Origin: Cornus controversa
Lineage: Eukaryota > Streptophyta > Magnoliopsida > Cornales > Cornaceae
Reading direction: 5' to 3'
Assembly: GCA_026545225.1 (NCBI GenBank)
Contig: CM048845.1
Coordinates: 55,404,033-55,468,032 of the forward strand
Length of the DNA stretch: 64,000 nt
Shown here: positions 1-10,774 of the stretch, piece after piece
Layout: every line of letters starts with the position of its first letter
How positions within the stretch are numbered: position 1 is the stretch's first letter
Program-made: the position numbers and the translations under genes
Notes under the pieces: generated by a model
What the model was told of the DNA's origin: nothing
Seen by the model: the letters and a program-made list of their open reading frames with translations, nothing else
The model's database searches: none

Positions 1-106
1 CTTGCATCCTTAGGATAGAGCAAATTTCAAGGAATTCATCAAGGTGCCTATATGGATCTTCATTATTAAGTCCATAAAAAGATGGTAACATTTGGATAAC
101 ACTGGA

Positions 107-397
107 CTAAATTTCATAATGTGTGGCCATTACATTTGGTAATTGAATTCCTGAAGGAGAGTTGTATGTGGTAGGAATGTAATGATCCCGAAGGAGCATT
201 AGTCTTTCCTCAACCATTATGGGTGGTACAACTTCTTCTACAATTACTGGCCTTACGCCATCTTCTGCCATGTTTTCAATTGAAGATTCTCTACGTAAAT
301 TAAAGTCCCTTACAGCTCCTTTAAGATGCCTAAGAGTTCTTTCAAGCTTAGGATCTAATGGAAGTAATGGTAGTGATAACGAACGGCGACCAAACAT
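107..397 (-). pseudogene. Athila-like Ty3-gypsy gag, N-terminal fragment
   Basis: A 96-residue minus-strand reading frame begins MFGRRSLSLPLLPLDPKLER, which resembles the start of plant Athila-type Gag polyproteins (recognition from memory). Gag forms the cytoplasmic virus-like particle of the retroelement. The frame stops at 107, far short of a full gag, so it is interrupted here, and the rest would lie beyond the left window edge. The position fits: the ATG at 397 lies about 640 bases downstream (minus direction) of a tRNA-Asp-type primer-binding site and an LTR. No host function is inferred. The overlapping plus-strand 61-residue frame at 219-404 is a shadow. Confidence 0.7.
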
Positions 398-1035
398 AAA
401 CTAACAAACAAAATAAGAAATTAAACACACAAAAACAACCAAAAAAAAATTTTATTTTTATTTTAAAAACTACTTCTCTTTGGATTTTACAATTAATAGC
501 TTACCAATTAAGGTCCTTTAAAACGAGAACAAAGTAGTACATATGAAAGGAGGAGAAGCACTAGGCTTGCTTAATGACGGAACATCCAAGCTTTCATATT
601 AACTATCCTTCACCACTCAAATTAAAGGGTACTCACTGGAGTGACTAAAAATAGAGTCCTTCGGAGAAGAAAATATATATATATTTTTTTTAGAATAAAA
701 ATACTAGTAATACTCAAGCAAGCACACTAAATATAACGACAAGAAAACAAGTAAACAATGTAAATTGCAAAACTTACCCGATGTCCTTGAAAGATCAACT
801 CTCAAGGGTGCCGACGTTGAACATGAGATTTGAGAATTCACAAAACAAATAAAACAAATATATATACTACAAAAAAAAAATTAAAACAATGTAAAATACA
901 AAACTTACCCACTTTCTTTTGAAAGATCAACTCTCAAACCTTGTAGCAACTCTTGTACCTTCACACTTAACAAACAAATTATATACCAAAATATTTACAA
1001 ATCCTAACTATAATCAAACAAGATTTAATCAACAT

Positions 1036-1053
1036 TCCCCGGCAACGGCGCCA
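1036..1053 (-). other. Primer-binding site of Athila-like element (tRNA-Asp type)
   Basis: Read on the minus strand these 18 bases are TGGCGCCGTTGCCGGGGA, the primer site typical of Athila elements. It lies 8 bases inside the LTR end at 1062, as expected for the start of minus-strand DNA synthesis. Confidence 0.88.
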
Positions 1054-1061
1054 AAAATTGT

Positions 1062-2628
1062 TGTGCTTGGAAAGGGTATTTTGTTTTACCAAAATAATTC
1101 TTATCCAATTCTTAATAAACCACTCGCAATAACACGAATATTTGTAAGATAGGGCTCTTGTGAAGGTGTCGATCCCATAGAGAATGTGATTAAATTAGTC
1201 TCATTTGATTCATTGAAAGAGAAGTTGATATTTTTGGTATTTGTTTAACATAAAATAAATGGCACTAGTTATAGTTTAAATTGATAAATAAAAGAGGGAC
1301 TAGGGTATTGATTTCACCACTAGCCTCACATCAATGGAAGAATGTAATTAAACTTGGAAAAGTTACATATGTATAATCATGATTCATGGAATATGTCACA
1401 TACCACCATGATATCTTCAAGAAAATACATAAATCAAAAGATAAGAATAATTCATCTTTAGTTAGCATGAATCGTCTACCTAACTACTTAAATAAAAGAC
1501 ATAACATGAAATTAAAAGTGTAGAACGATTCATCTTCCTTAAGCATGAATTATCAAATCTAATGAATTTATGTTCATATAAAATTATTGTATAACTTTCA
1601 TACTTTCTAAGACAAGAGAAGAATGAAGTCAAGATTGAACATAACTTTATACTTCAATTACAAATGTAATCCTCAAAGTTATACAACTTATTATACACAT
1701 ATAACAATCTCAAATAAAGATACTATTATCATACCATTGATGCTTGGCTAGGGCTACATCAATGCCCTTGGAAGAGTTTTAGCTCCTCATGGCTAAGTTA
1801 CAAGTCTTCATGGTTGGAGAACATTTCATATTTCTCTATGTGTACAGAATATTTCCACTCCCTTCTCCTCCTTACACTACTCAATTCCCCTCCATTTATA
1901 GCCAAAGTTAGTGCAATATGAGTGTCCACCATTTCTTCCACTAAAACTCATCCTATGGCCTAAATAGCTCCATATTTATTCCATTTTAGAAGAATTGGAT
2001 CATCTCCCTCCATCTGTATAGCACTTTGGTGAATTAATTGAGTGGGGTGGTTGCTTGTCATATCATTGGTCACTTGTCACATATTTTCAAAGCAACCAAA
2101 GAAAAATCTGCCCAGAATATTTATGCTATTGTTTTGGCCACTTTCAACCACCAAGATGTCCAATTTAGAGATTTCTCAAAACTAAAAGTATTTAGAATTC
2201 TCTTTTATCTTTCCACAGCCGCAAAAATTGCCTTAATTAGAGTTTGGAGCATGAAGTTATGGTCAAAATACAAACAGTGCGCAGATCCGAATTTTGAACA
2301 AATTTTGGACTTGAGATTAGTCTTGAACTTGTAGTTGACCCAATAAACCAATTCAGATTTTTGGCCCATTTTGCATTAAATCTTCAATATAGCTTGGCCC
2401 AATCTATGGACTCATCATTGGAAGTTGGCCCAAACTAATGGCAATTTCTTGTTCTTATGGAAGCCTCATTGAAAGCCCAAGAACCATGGAATTAACCATT
2501 ATTTCATCTAAGGATTTGAAAATGACAAAAACAGAATAATACTATAAAAATACTACTATAAACATAATTAAAGGATTAACATATGTAAATTAGAAGGACC
2601 GAATGCACAACATTCTGTGCTTATCACA
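1062..2628 (-). mobile_element. 5' LTR of Athila-like retrotransposon
   Basis: The 1,567-bp segment begins TGTGCTTGG and ends TTATCACA on the plus strand, so it has TG...CA ends. It directly abuts the tRNA-Asp primer site. A minus-strand TATA box (CTATAAATGG) lies near 1889-1901, giving the expected LTR promoter. The size fits Athila LTRs. The internal domain continues to the left and leaves the window, so the partner LTR and target-site duplication cannot be checked. Minus-strand frames inside this LTR have no recognisable coding content. Confidence 0.82.
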
Positions 2629-3394
2629 CCCCCACAAGACTTTCTCTCAATCCTCCATTCCATACTTAACCTATCTTCCCGACTGAAGTTATGACGTCAT
2701 ACGTTCTGTTATAACACCATAATCGTCTGGGTCATATCATAGTTCGCCTCTATGCCAGAAATGACCCGCAGTCCCTGTGGCTTCATTCAAGCTCCATTCC
2801 ATCATGGCTAGAAGTAACATCTCGACTATTTACTTTCTATCTTGACGAGAAAAGCCGATAATCCTCCATACATTCCCTGCTTATGAGAGTTATCACTCGG
2901 GGTCATGAGCTTGGAGCCACATGATCGCCCATTCCTCCATGATTTCTCACAGCCCTAGGGTATGCCAAGGTGTTAACCAAAACATACCCGCGAAGGGATG
3001 TTGCCCCCAATCATCCCCTATCCTTCATGGGTTAAAGTCACTCACGACTGCTTTTACCACCTTCGCGGGTTAAAGTCACCCCCCATGACTGCTTCGTGAG
3101 TTAAAGCACTCTCGACCGCTTACCGTACCTTCGCGGGTTAAAGTCACCTATGACCGCTTCGTGAATTGGAGCACCCACGACCGCTATACGATCCCTAAAA
3201 CCAACTCACTTGCTACCTAAACCAGTCCATCCGCGCGCCACCTGCTGGGATATGCAAAAGATCCACTCGTGACCCATGAGTCGCGAGTGTCGTGACCTAT
3301 GAGTCGCAAGCAGGGTCCACTCAAGACTCATGGGTGGCGGGCAGGATCCACTTGACCCGACGAGTCACGGGAAGAGTTCGCCTGCCTAGGGATA
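2629..3394. repeat. GC-rich block with degenerate short tandem repeats
   Basis: This stretch is clearly more GC-rich than its surroundings. Between about 3028 and 3195 a roughly 45-50-bp unit recurs three to four times, built from 'GGGTTAAAGTCAC' followed by 'GACTGCTT' or 'GACCGCTT'. Between 3268 and 3372 a second repeat uses variants of 'CCATGAGTCGCGAG' and 'GGGTCCACT'. No long open frame is present. It starts exactly at the Athila LTR end, so it is probably the flanking sequence into which Athila inserted, perhaps part of another unrecognised element. Confidence 0.55.
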
Positions 3395-4590
3395 AGGGTT
3401 TATTTTTTGTCTTCTTTCAAGTTTCGTAATGTATTCTGGACTTCTTTCTTTATGTTTTTGATGTACACCTCTTTATACATTGTTATTTGAAATGATTTTT
3501 CATAGATGCTTTGAGGTTTGCAGCTTTGATGACAATTTCTAGATGAATAAAATCCAAGCCCCCATTTTGTTTTGGTTTGCAAAATTCTATCCAAACCACT
3601 TTTACACTTTTGAGTGTTTCACCTCTGAACCTATCCATATATAAGAAATTCCTAAATAACCTGTTAACATCAGTCAAACCTAATTTGGGCAGAATTAGTA
3701 ACCTTGACCAATACAATACCATGATGTTTAGTATAGATTGAATGAGTTGTGTTCTTCCGACATAGGATAGGGACTTAGTAGCCTAATGTCCAATCCTCTG
3801 AGTGATCATATTAACACTCTTCAATTTGAGGCTTTCAATCTAGTAGAGAAGAGGGGAACCCCCAAATATAGGCAAGCAATTAACCACTCTAAAACCCCTA
3901 GTAAGTTTTTTATTTGGATAACAGACTACAGATCAATTCCAGAGGAGAAAAATGTGCTTTTAGAACAGTTGATTGAGAGAACTTCTTACATCTCCAGTCG
4001 AATTTAAAGGATGGGTTTGATGTGATAAACTGTTTGGTAATGAAAGTAAAAACTTTTATAACTAGAACAAAAAGTGAGTGTGAGAGGGGGTCGTCTTGTC
4101 TAAGGCCTTTGACCCCCTTGAAATGACCATGGAACTCTCCATTTAAAGATATTGTGAATGAGGGAGATGTTACATAAGACTCAATCCAAGAGGAAACCCA
4201 AAGAGAGATAAGATGTTCAATAAAAAAATCTTAACCCACAGAATTAAAAGCACATCTAGGAGTGGTAGATGACCTGTGGTAACTATGAAGAAGTTTTTGT
4301 ACAAATATATATAACACTATCACTAATTTGCCTACCTTTGATAAAAGCACATTGACAAGGATCAGTTAGGTGAGACTGAGACAAAGCCAATTTGAGCTGG
4401 TTTGCAATTAGTTTTACAATACATTTATAAATAGTGTTAGCAACATGAGATGAGTCTAAATTCATTTAAAGTGGTTGGGTTTAGAACTTTAGAAACCAAG
4501 GATGTATATGTGTTGTTAATTTCCTAAAGCAGTTTCCCGATCAGGAAAAAATTCTTGATGGTCTTAATAATGTCTCATCCTAAGATGTGC
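3395..4590 (-). pseudogene. L1-type LINE reverse transcriptase remnant
   Basis: Minus-strand frames carry successive pieces of an L1-like non-LTR reverse transcriptase in the correct order. Near 4480-4585 is a stretch like the FF..GKLL..IN region before the catalytic core. At 4283-4465 there is ANTIYKCIVKLIANQLK followed by CQCAFIKGRQISDSV (RT motif FI-GR-I-D). Near 4090-4120 there is KGLRQDDPLSH, corresponding to the usual RGLRQGDPLSP. Near 3740-3790 there is SLSYVGRTQLIQSI, and at 3483-3722 the thumb-like region ending with KPKQNGGLDF. Stops and frameshifts separate the pieces, so it is dead. It would have driven target-primed reverse transcription in the nucleus. Confidence 0.85.
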
Positions 4591-5039
4591 CATGATGAAT
4601 GAAAGAAATGGACATTATATCCATGGACATTTTACTTGGTTGTCACCTTCAATTGCATTCAATGACCAAAAAGTAAAGGAACATGATCAACCTATGAAGC
4701 CCATTGACACTAATAGGCCACGTTAGCCAACAAACATAGATCTGACCACACTCCTTGATGGTGATGAATATGCTTTAAAAAAAATATTAATTAACAAATC
4801 CTATATTTAAGTAAAATGACTTGTTTGCCCTGCAGACATACAAGCTAGTTTACTTGTGAACTCTCCTTTGACGAGAAGAAACTTTCTTTTTGCACATTGT
4901 TTTGGATTCTTCCATAGATTTTTGGTGGTCTTCTCTTGAGTTTGTAAATATTTACTTATTTATACAATTGTTTAAATTTCCAAGGATTCATATTTAACTT
5001 TTTAAAGCTATTTTTAATCACCTCATTCTATGTTATTTT
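4591..5039. other. AT-rich intergenic DNA between LINE remnants
   Basis: No open frame, RNA gene or repeat could be recognised in this stretch. Confidence 0.5.
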
Positions 5040-5470
5040 TGGTCACACCCTCCATCTCTTACTTTCTATTAGAACTAGTTTTTCTCACTTCACCAGCACG
5101 TCTCTAGGTCTCTGATATATCTGTAAATCATCTAAGTCTACTCTTTCTAATTTTCTCACCAATGAATGCTACACCTAATTTTTTTCTTACACTTTCATTT
5201 GTGAACTTATTTCTTCTAATCACTCCACTCATTTACCTTAACATTTTCATTTCCGTTACATGACGGCATTATTCTTGTCCCTTTTTTAGGGCCCAGCACT
5301 CCACCCCATATAACATAGTTGGCCTAATAACGGTTCAATAAAATTTTCTTTTGAGCTTATGTGTTATTCTTTTATCACAGTATATCCCACTAGCTTGCCT
5401 CCATTTTGTCCAACTTGCACCAATTCTACTAGTTATATCACTATTTATCTCTCAATCATTTTGTATTATT
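5040..5470 (-). pseudogene. RTE-type LINE reverse transcriptase C-terminal remnant
   Basis: Read on the minus strand, frame-shifted pieces give ...TKWRQASGIYCDKR..HKLKRKFY.TVIRPTMLYGVECW..., then ...IRRNKFTNESVRKKLGVAFIGEKIRKSRLR... . These match the conserved C-terminal part of plant RTE-clade retroelements (IRPAMLYG.ECW and the K-RNE-IR--G-A-I--K-RE-RLRWFGH region, known from memory). Several stops and frameshifts make it non-functional. It is unrelated to the L1 piece at 3395-4590 and must be a separate insertion. Confidence 0.8.
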
Positions 5471-6438
5471 GATCATAGTTACTGAAATTAGTTGCTTTGA
5501 GTTTTTTTTTTTTTTTTTGAAGTGCAATCATCATATTATCAATATTCGAATCTTTGTTAAATTTAGTTTGACTAATTTTCAATCCTTTAAATTCTAAAAC
5601 ATTTTTCTACATTTTCAAGCTTTATTGCTAGGTTCTCTTTAGACGTAACGTATCCACAAGCACGTTTAGAAGTCTTTTTATTTATTTTATTTTATTTCAT
5701 CTAAAATTACTGCAAATAGGTATGAGACTTAACATCAATCATTGGTGCATTCCTACGTAAGTTTATGTAAAACTCACTAAAATCACCACACGTGGTACAA
5801 ATTTTAGTTTTTGTATTTATATACATATCTTGAAAGAACAAAGAAATTAACAGGCCTTTTAAGAACCAATTAATTCCTATACCATAATCGTCACCCCAGC
5901 TCAATCCCTATTGTAGGAGCCTGCGTTGTACATGTTTTTTTTATCTAATTTATTTATTTACCTTATCCAAATAATAATAAATAAATAAACTGAATTTGTG
6001 ATAACTTGGTTGAATGTTTTGTTCAAAAAACCATAGTCGAATGTGAATAAATAAGTTGTCTAAATATATGGAAAAAAAAAAAAAAAAAAAACTAGCTAGC
6101 TAGCAGTGTAGTGCTAAATTAGGTTGGGAAATGAAAGATATTCATGAGTAGGAATCATATATATAATACTTTCTTTAAAGTCTTTGTAAATGATCTGATT
6201 GTTGCAAAGTCGCAAAATAACATAAAAGGTTAGAAAGTATATGTCTTTATTTCGTCTTTATCTCTTAACATTTTATGTGGATGAGATGTATATTGAGTAA
6301 CATATTATTATTGAGAAAGAAAGTCAAAGGAGGTTTTTCAGTAGCCATCCAAGGTTATATTACTTTTCTTCCATTTAGTCGTCTCATAAGTCAAAGGATA
6401 TCGAATGATGGATTCACCATTAAGAGGTCTTTTAATTG

Positions 6439-6495
<57 letters not shown>

Positions 6496-7100
6496 TAAAG
6501 GCCTGGACAAAAATGAAAAGATTAATAAATAACAAAATTTTCAAAACCAAAAGGGAATGCTGTGACATCCTTGTAAGACATGTAGATTAGGTAGGTCCGT
6601 TAATGTTCACGGACAAGTCAAGATGAATTAGTTAGTCCATTTGAATATGTTGTTTCACTTGTTTAACAAGTCCAGCTCCACTATCAGTCAAGTTCAGATA
6701 TATATATATATATATAACTTATCAACAATCTACAGGATTTGTCATGTAATATAATATAAGGCCGGCCATTTTTTAAGACATCTCATACAAATATGTCAAC
6801 AAAATAGAGGAAGATGAGAGCCAATTAATTTGGCACGTGATGGAAAGCAAAATTAATTTAGAGAGTGATATGTACAAGTTGACAACCTAGAAGGTAGAGG
6901 AAGATGAGAGCCAGTTAGTTCGATGAATCTTTTTCAAATTAGTGAGATCAGAATTGAACCGACCTATTAATAATTTCCAGCTTTAAAGTTTCATTTTCTT
7001 TTTTTTTCAGTGTTATAGAAAGACAATCCAATTTTTAGAAATTTTTGTTAGTAGTCGAATTGAATGGTAGTAGATTTAATTTTTAAAAGGGCATTTAGCA
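5471..7100. other. AT-rich intergenic DNA with TA microsatellites
   Basis: No gene is seen. The stretch holds a T-run near 5503-5518, an A-run near 6070-6090, a long (TA)n tract at 6439-6492 and a shorter one at 6698-6716. The open frames spanning 6275-6590 on both strands are produced by the (TA)n tract (runs of alternating Y and I) and are not genes. Confidence 0.7.
6439..6492. repeat. (TA)n microsatellite
   Basis: About 54 bases of uninterrupted alternating T and A. Confidence 0.97.
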
Positions 7101-7101
7101 A

Positions 7102-7171
7102 CTAAATCAGATGGTGCAAATATAACACAAGTTTGTCTAAATCAGATGGTGCAAATATAACACAAGTTTGT
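7102..7171. repeat. Exact 35-bp tandem duplication
   Basis: The 35-bp unit starting CTAAATCAGATGGTGC occurs twice head to tail (7102-7136 and 7137-7171) without a mismatch, so the duplication is recent. Confidence 0.95.
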
Positions 7172-7184
7172 CTCCAATATGCTT

Positions 7185-7430
7185 AGCGACGAAAGGTGAT
7201 TGTCACAAAGAGTATTTAGTGTCAAAAGTTGATCCTTGCTAATTCATAGATGGCATCGTATTTTGCTCTACATAGTGACAAATAGCTTCACCGCTAAAGC
7301 TTAGTAAAAGCGATGAAACAATTTTGTCGCTAAAAGCCTAAGATTTAGTGAGAAAGAGCTATAGATATATATATATATATTTAGCAACGAATTAGCGACA
7401 AAATTAGTAATTTCATCGTTTAAAACATAC
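7185..7430. repeat. Region with dispersed TTAGCGACRAAA motifs, possible DNA-transposon remnant
   Basis: Variants of TTAGCGACGAAA or its complement occur repeatedly: near 7186, 7309 (reverse), 7380, 7391 and 7411 (reverse). Such clusters are typical of subterminal repeats of plant DNA transposons. No terminal inverted repeat or coding sequence could be defined, so the class is unassigned. A (TA)n tract lies inside. Confidence 0.35.
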
Positions 7431-7742
7431 AACCTTGAAAACTTGAGTTTTGACTACGAATTGTGATGTCGCTAGAGGCCTTCTGTAAATCCACCTTATT
7501 TTCAAGTATTATATAATTTGTCCTTTAATTTAATGTGTCGATTATCTCATTTGTATGAAAATAAACTATTTTACTGAATTATAATGTTCTACCATCTTTA
7601 TGCAATTAGAGTTTAGCAAGTGAGGTTAATGATTCTATTCTTATCTTAGATTAAGAAAAAGAAAGTAAATAAATAAATCCAAGTGACCTAAAGTTTTCTT
7701 TTTACCAATTGATAACATCATGCATGGTTCTTTAATATAACA

Positions 7743-7785
<43 letters not shown>

Positions 7786-8047
7786 AAGCTCTGTATATAT
7801 GTCTATCGTACATATAGAAATCTGGTTCCATCTATAGATGTGTTCATTCTCATTGATAGCAAGTCTATATATCTTAAGGGTGCTTTCATCGTGAATACGC
7901 CTCATGAGTTTTACAGCTGAGAAGGTGTTATTCTGATGGGACAATTCAAACCATCCATATAGTAGCTTTTGTTTTCAGCATGTTTCATCACTAGTGACGA
8001 TTTCATTACATTCAACTTTCTTTTGAATATATATATATATATATATA
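7431..8047. other. AT-rich intergenic DNA
   Basis: No gene is seen. (TA)n tracts occur at about 7746-7782 and 8028-8048; the second directly abuts the long inverted repeat. Confidence 0.6.
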
Positions 8048-8334
8048 TGGTACAACATTATTAGTCTATTATGCGCATGGGACCTTTCAGATTGAGACAA
8101 TCTAATTGCTTTGGGACGGGAGACACATATATAGATATATATGAGTAACTGAATGTGAGTTTACATATGTACACACACATATAGCTAACTATAGATCGTG
8201 ATGCATGATACTTCCAGCTAAACTCACATTCAGTTACTCATATATATCTATATATGTGTCTCCCGTCCCAAAGCAATTAGATTGTCTCAATCTGAAAGGT
8301 CCCATGCGCATAATAGACTAATAATGTTGTACCA
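8048..8334. repeat. Perfect 116-bp inverted repeat (hairpin) with 55-bp loop
   Basis: The left arm, 8048-8163, begins TGGTACAACATTATTAG. The right arm, 8219-8334, is its exact reverse complement over all 116 bases, checked base by base. The 55-base spacer (8164-8218) contains several short TA-rich and CA-rich words. Neither arm has a meaningful open frame on either strand. A transcript through the region would fold into an extended perfect double-stranded stem. Known sources of such structures are young MIRNA or hairpin-siRNA loci, foldback transposons and inverted duplications; none of these can be proven here. No clear target-site duplication flanks it, and the left flank is a (TA)n tract. 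Confidence 0.95.
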
Positions 8335-8498
8335 GTCAAAACCACATTCTTAATAGAAAAAATCCACATCCATGCACGTTTTTGAACTGTAGTGGTTAAA
8401 CAATAGATGCCTTAAGAAAGACGTAACATGTGAACATGACAACCATGACGCTACTTTACACCTGTTTAAGAGACAAACGCATATACGCACATGCATAT

Positions 8499-8533
<35 letters not shown>

Positions 8534-9144
8534 AGATAGACATATAAATAGTAGCTTGCCTAACTCAAACAAAAATGTTATGATATGCTTGTTGACTCAC
8601 GGCTGAGTAGAATCGCTTTTTCACACGTGACACAAACATTTTAAATTTAAAATATAATTAAGTGATGAAAAATTAATTTTTTTTATATGTTTTATTTTCA
8701 TATTTTTTAATTTTAAAATGTATACATATTATTGTATCACATCAAAGAAGGAAGTACTTGCCTAGTACCGATGTGTAGACAAATATTTTTCACACATAAA
8801 TTATAAATGTTGATGATTCATGATTTTGTTTTGTTTTTGTTCCGAAAAGTAAAACAAGTAATTAATTAATCTAAGGCGAGCACAAAATGATATTTTTGAG
8901 TTATAATAGTATATGCACACTAATAGATTGATGACATCATTAGATGGAATTGAATAGTCTTTCCAAACCTTCATGCATGAACTTAATATAGATGAGTGAG
9001 ATGTCACTGTAATCATACGCAGCAATCTACCGACAATGTTGCACTTCCGGAGTGATTATTTTTTATTAACAATTAAAATAATAAATCATCAAGGCCGGTC
9101 TTGTCTGTAGACTAGTTGTATTTCCTTTTCTTTTCAAATTGAAG
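8335..9144. other. AT-rich intergenic DNA
   Basis: No gene is seen. (TA)n-like tracts lie at 8494-8532. The minus-strand 74-residue frame at 8801-9025 has no recognisable domain and sits in non-coding composition. Confidence 0.55.
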
Positions 9145-9364
9145 GATAGATAGGTAAATCACTTGACCGGGTGGTTCATGAAGCATTAGGTTTGCCGTTC
9201 GAATTTTATAGAATGCAAATAATTTCTTAGGGGTCACGTTCACTGCACAAGCCGAGTTTCATCCAACCCGTGTGGAGGAGGCGTTTTGCATGTACGGTGT
9301 TTCAAGAATTAGTTGAAGCAAAACCTCAGACACCCTAATTATCAAAAGAAAAAGATAGATAGGT
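9145..9364 (+). mobile_element. tRNA-derived SINE with 11-bp target-site duplication
   Basis: The body at 9156-9353 is flanked by the perfect 11-bp duplication GATAGATAGGT (9145-9155 and 9354-9364). Near the 5' end there is a degenerate pol III A box (GACCGGGTGGTTCATG, about 9165) and, some 30 bases later, a B box (GCCGTTCGAATTTT, about 9194). This is the spacing expected for a tRNA-related SINE head. The 3' end is a short A-rich tail (ATCAAAAGAAAA). A SINE has no coding capacity; it would be transcribed by pol III and mobilised by a LINE. The exact family was not identified. Confidence 0.82.
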
Positions 9365-10387
9365 TCAAGTATTTTCAAGAGTATTGTAAAGAGTTAATTG
9401 TCAGATTAAAAAATTAGAAAAAAGAAAAAAAAATGATAAGTGTTTATTGATCAGGAGTGCTATAAGGTGTTGAATAAATTGTAATATAAGAAAATATGTT
9501 GTCTTGGCAAATTAAGTTCTTCATGAAAAGTTTAAAGGACTTTTAAAAGATAGTAAAAAGTGGTATATTTTTATTTTTATTCTTATAAATTTGGAAAATA
9601 GATTGGGGAGGAAAGATGAAAGTTTGACAAATTTTTGAGTTGTGTGGCACATTGTAGGCAACACATCAAGTTACTGGATATACTTCTAACACCCTACGTA
9701 CCCAATAATTGAGAGAGATTTTTTATATAGTGTGGGGAACATAATTTCTTTAAGACTAACCAAATAATGCAGTATTTTTAATTTATCTTGAGGCAAGCAC
9801 TAGGCAGTCATTGAAGTTGCTTTAATATATTGGTTACCTAATATATATATATATAATTGTCTTTCATATATTTTTACTAGATCGGTAGTAAATTGTCTTT
9901 TCATATCAAAGAAAAACAAAATGGCCGTTACAGGATCTCCTATTCAACAGGTTATCTAAGTCAACAATTTTATTTGGACTTATTTTTCAAATAGATGTGT
10001 AGTAAAAAGAGTCTTTATTTCTTTAATGCAGTAAATAAATCCAAGTGTGGGTCTCATCCACGACATCAAAGAGATAAAAAAATCATTCGACAATTCACAG
10101 TTTGAAATTTTGATTTAAAAATAATTTTTCATTCTATAATAAAGATTTTTCAAAGGAATAAATCTTGATAAATATATCCAAATAACATTCATCTTATCAT
10201 CTTATACAATATAAGAGGTCGGTTAAGAGGACAATTGTAATTACTACAAGCTCTACCTCACAACCTTTGGGATTGAGGGACTCATGCACTAATCTAACGA
10301 CAGCAAAAGGAGAGCAGAATTAGCGCCCGTTAATTGATAGCTTTTTCTTAAAACATTTCATGATTGTAACTGTACGTGTATGTGACT
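9365..10387. other. AT-rich intergenic DNA
   Basis: No coding or RNA gene could be recognised; a short TA tract lies near 9840-9855. Confidence 0.5.
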
Positions 10388-10601
10388 AAGCTTTTGTTTG
10401 GATTGGCTTTTGAGTAGTGATTTTCGACTTTTCAATCTCAAAAACCGTTTTAGTGATTATTTAGATTAGTAAAACTAAAGAGTTTCGGAGTCCAAAAAGA
10501 GCGTCCAAGGAAGCTGGTGGGTACTAGCTTCCTCGTTTAGTTTCTGCTTCTCTTTTTCTTCTACGTAAAAGTTGAAACAAAAGTTCTATCAAACAGGGCT
10601 T
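10388..10601. mobile_element. Probable MITE upstream of the dioxygenase gene
   Basis: The two ends form imperfect terminal inverted repeats: AAGCTTTTGTTTGGATTGG on the left and AAGCCCTGTTTGATAGAAC on the reverse complement of the right end. An internal small palindrome (GGAAGCT...TAGCTTCC, about 10509-10533) adds to its foldback character. It is 214 bp long and lies about 170 bp upstream of the dioxygenase start codon, so it is part of that promoter region. No clear target-site duplication was found. Confidence 0.5.
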
Positions 10602-10703
10602 AAAGACACCTAACATTGTTCAATCAATATTCATTTTACAAATCTTCTAACAATTCAAAAAAAAAAATCTTTTTTTAGATATTATTTTATTAAAAGAATT
10701 AAT

Positions 10704-10735
<32 letters not shown>

Positions 10736-10774
10736 TAAGGGGTATTGGTTGTGTAGGTGCACTTAGGCTGAGCA

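Noticed and set aside
6275-6590. Frames on both strands containing runs of alternating Tyr and Ile
   Set aside because: They are made by the (TA)n microsatellite; nothing outside the repeat looks coding.
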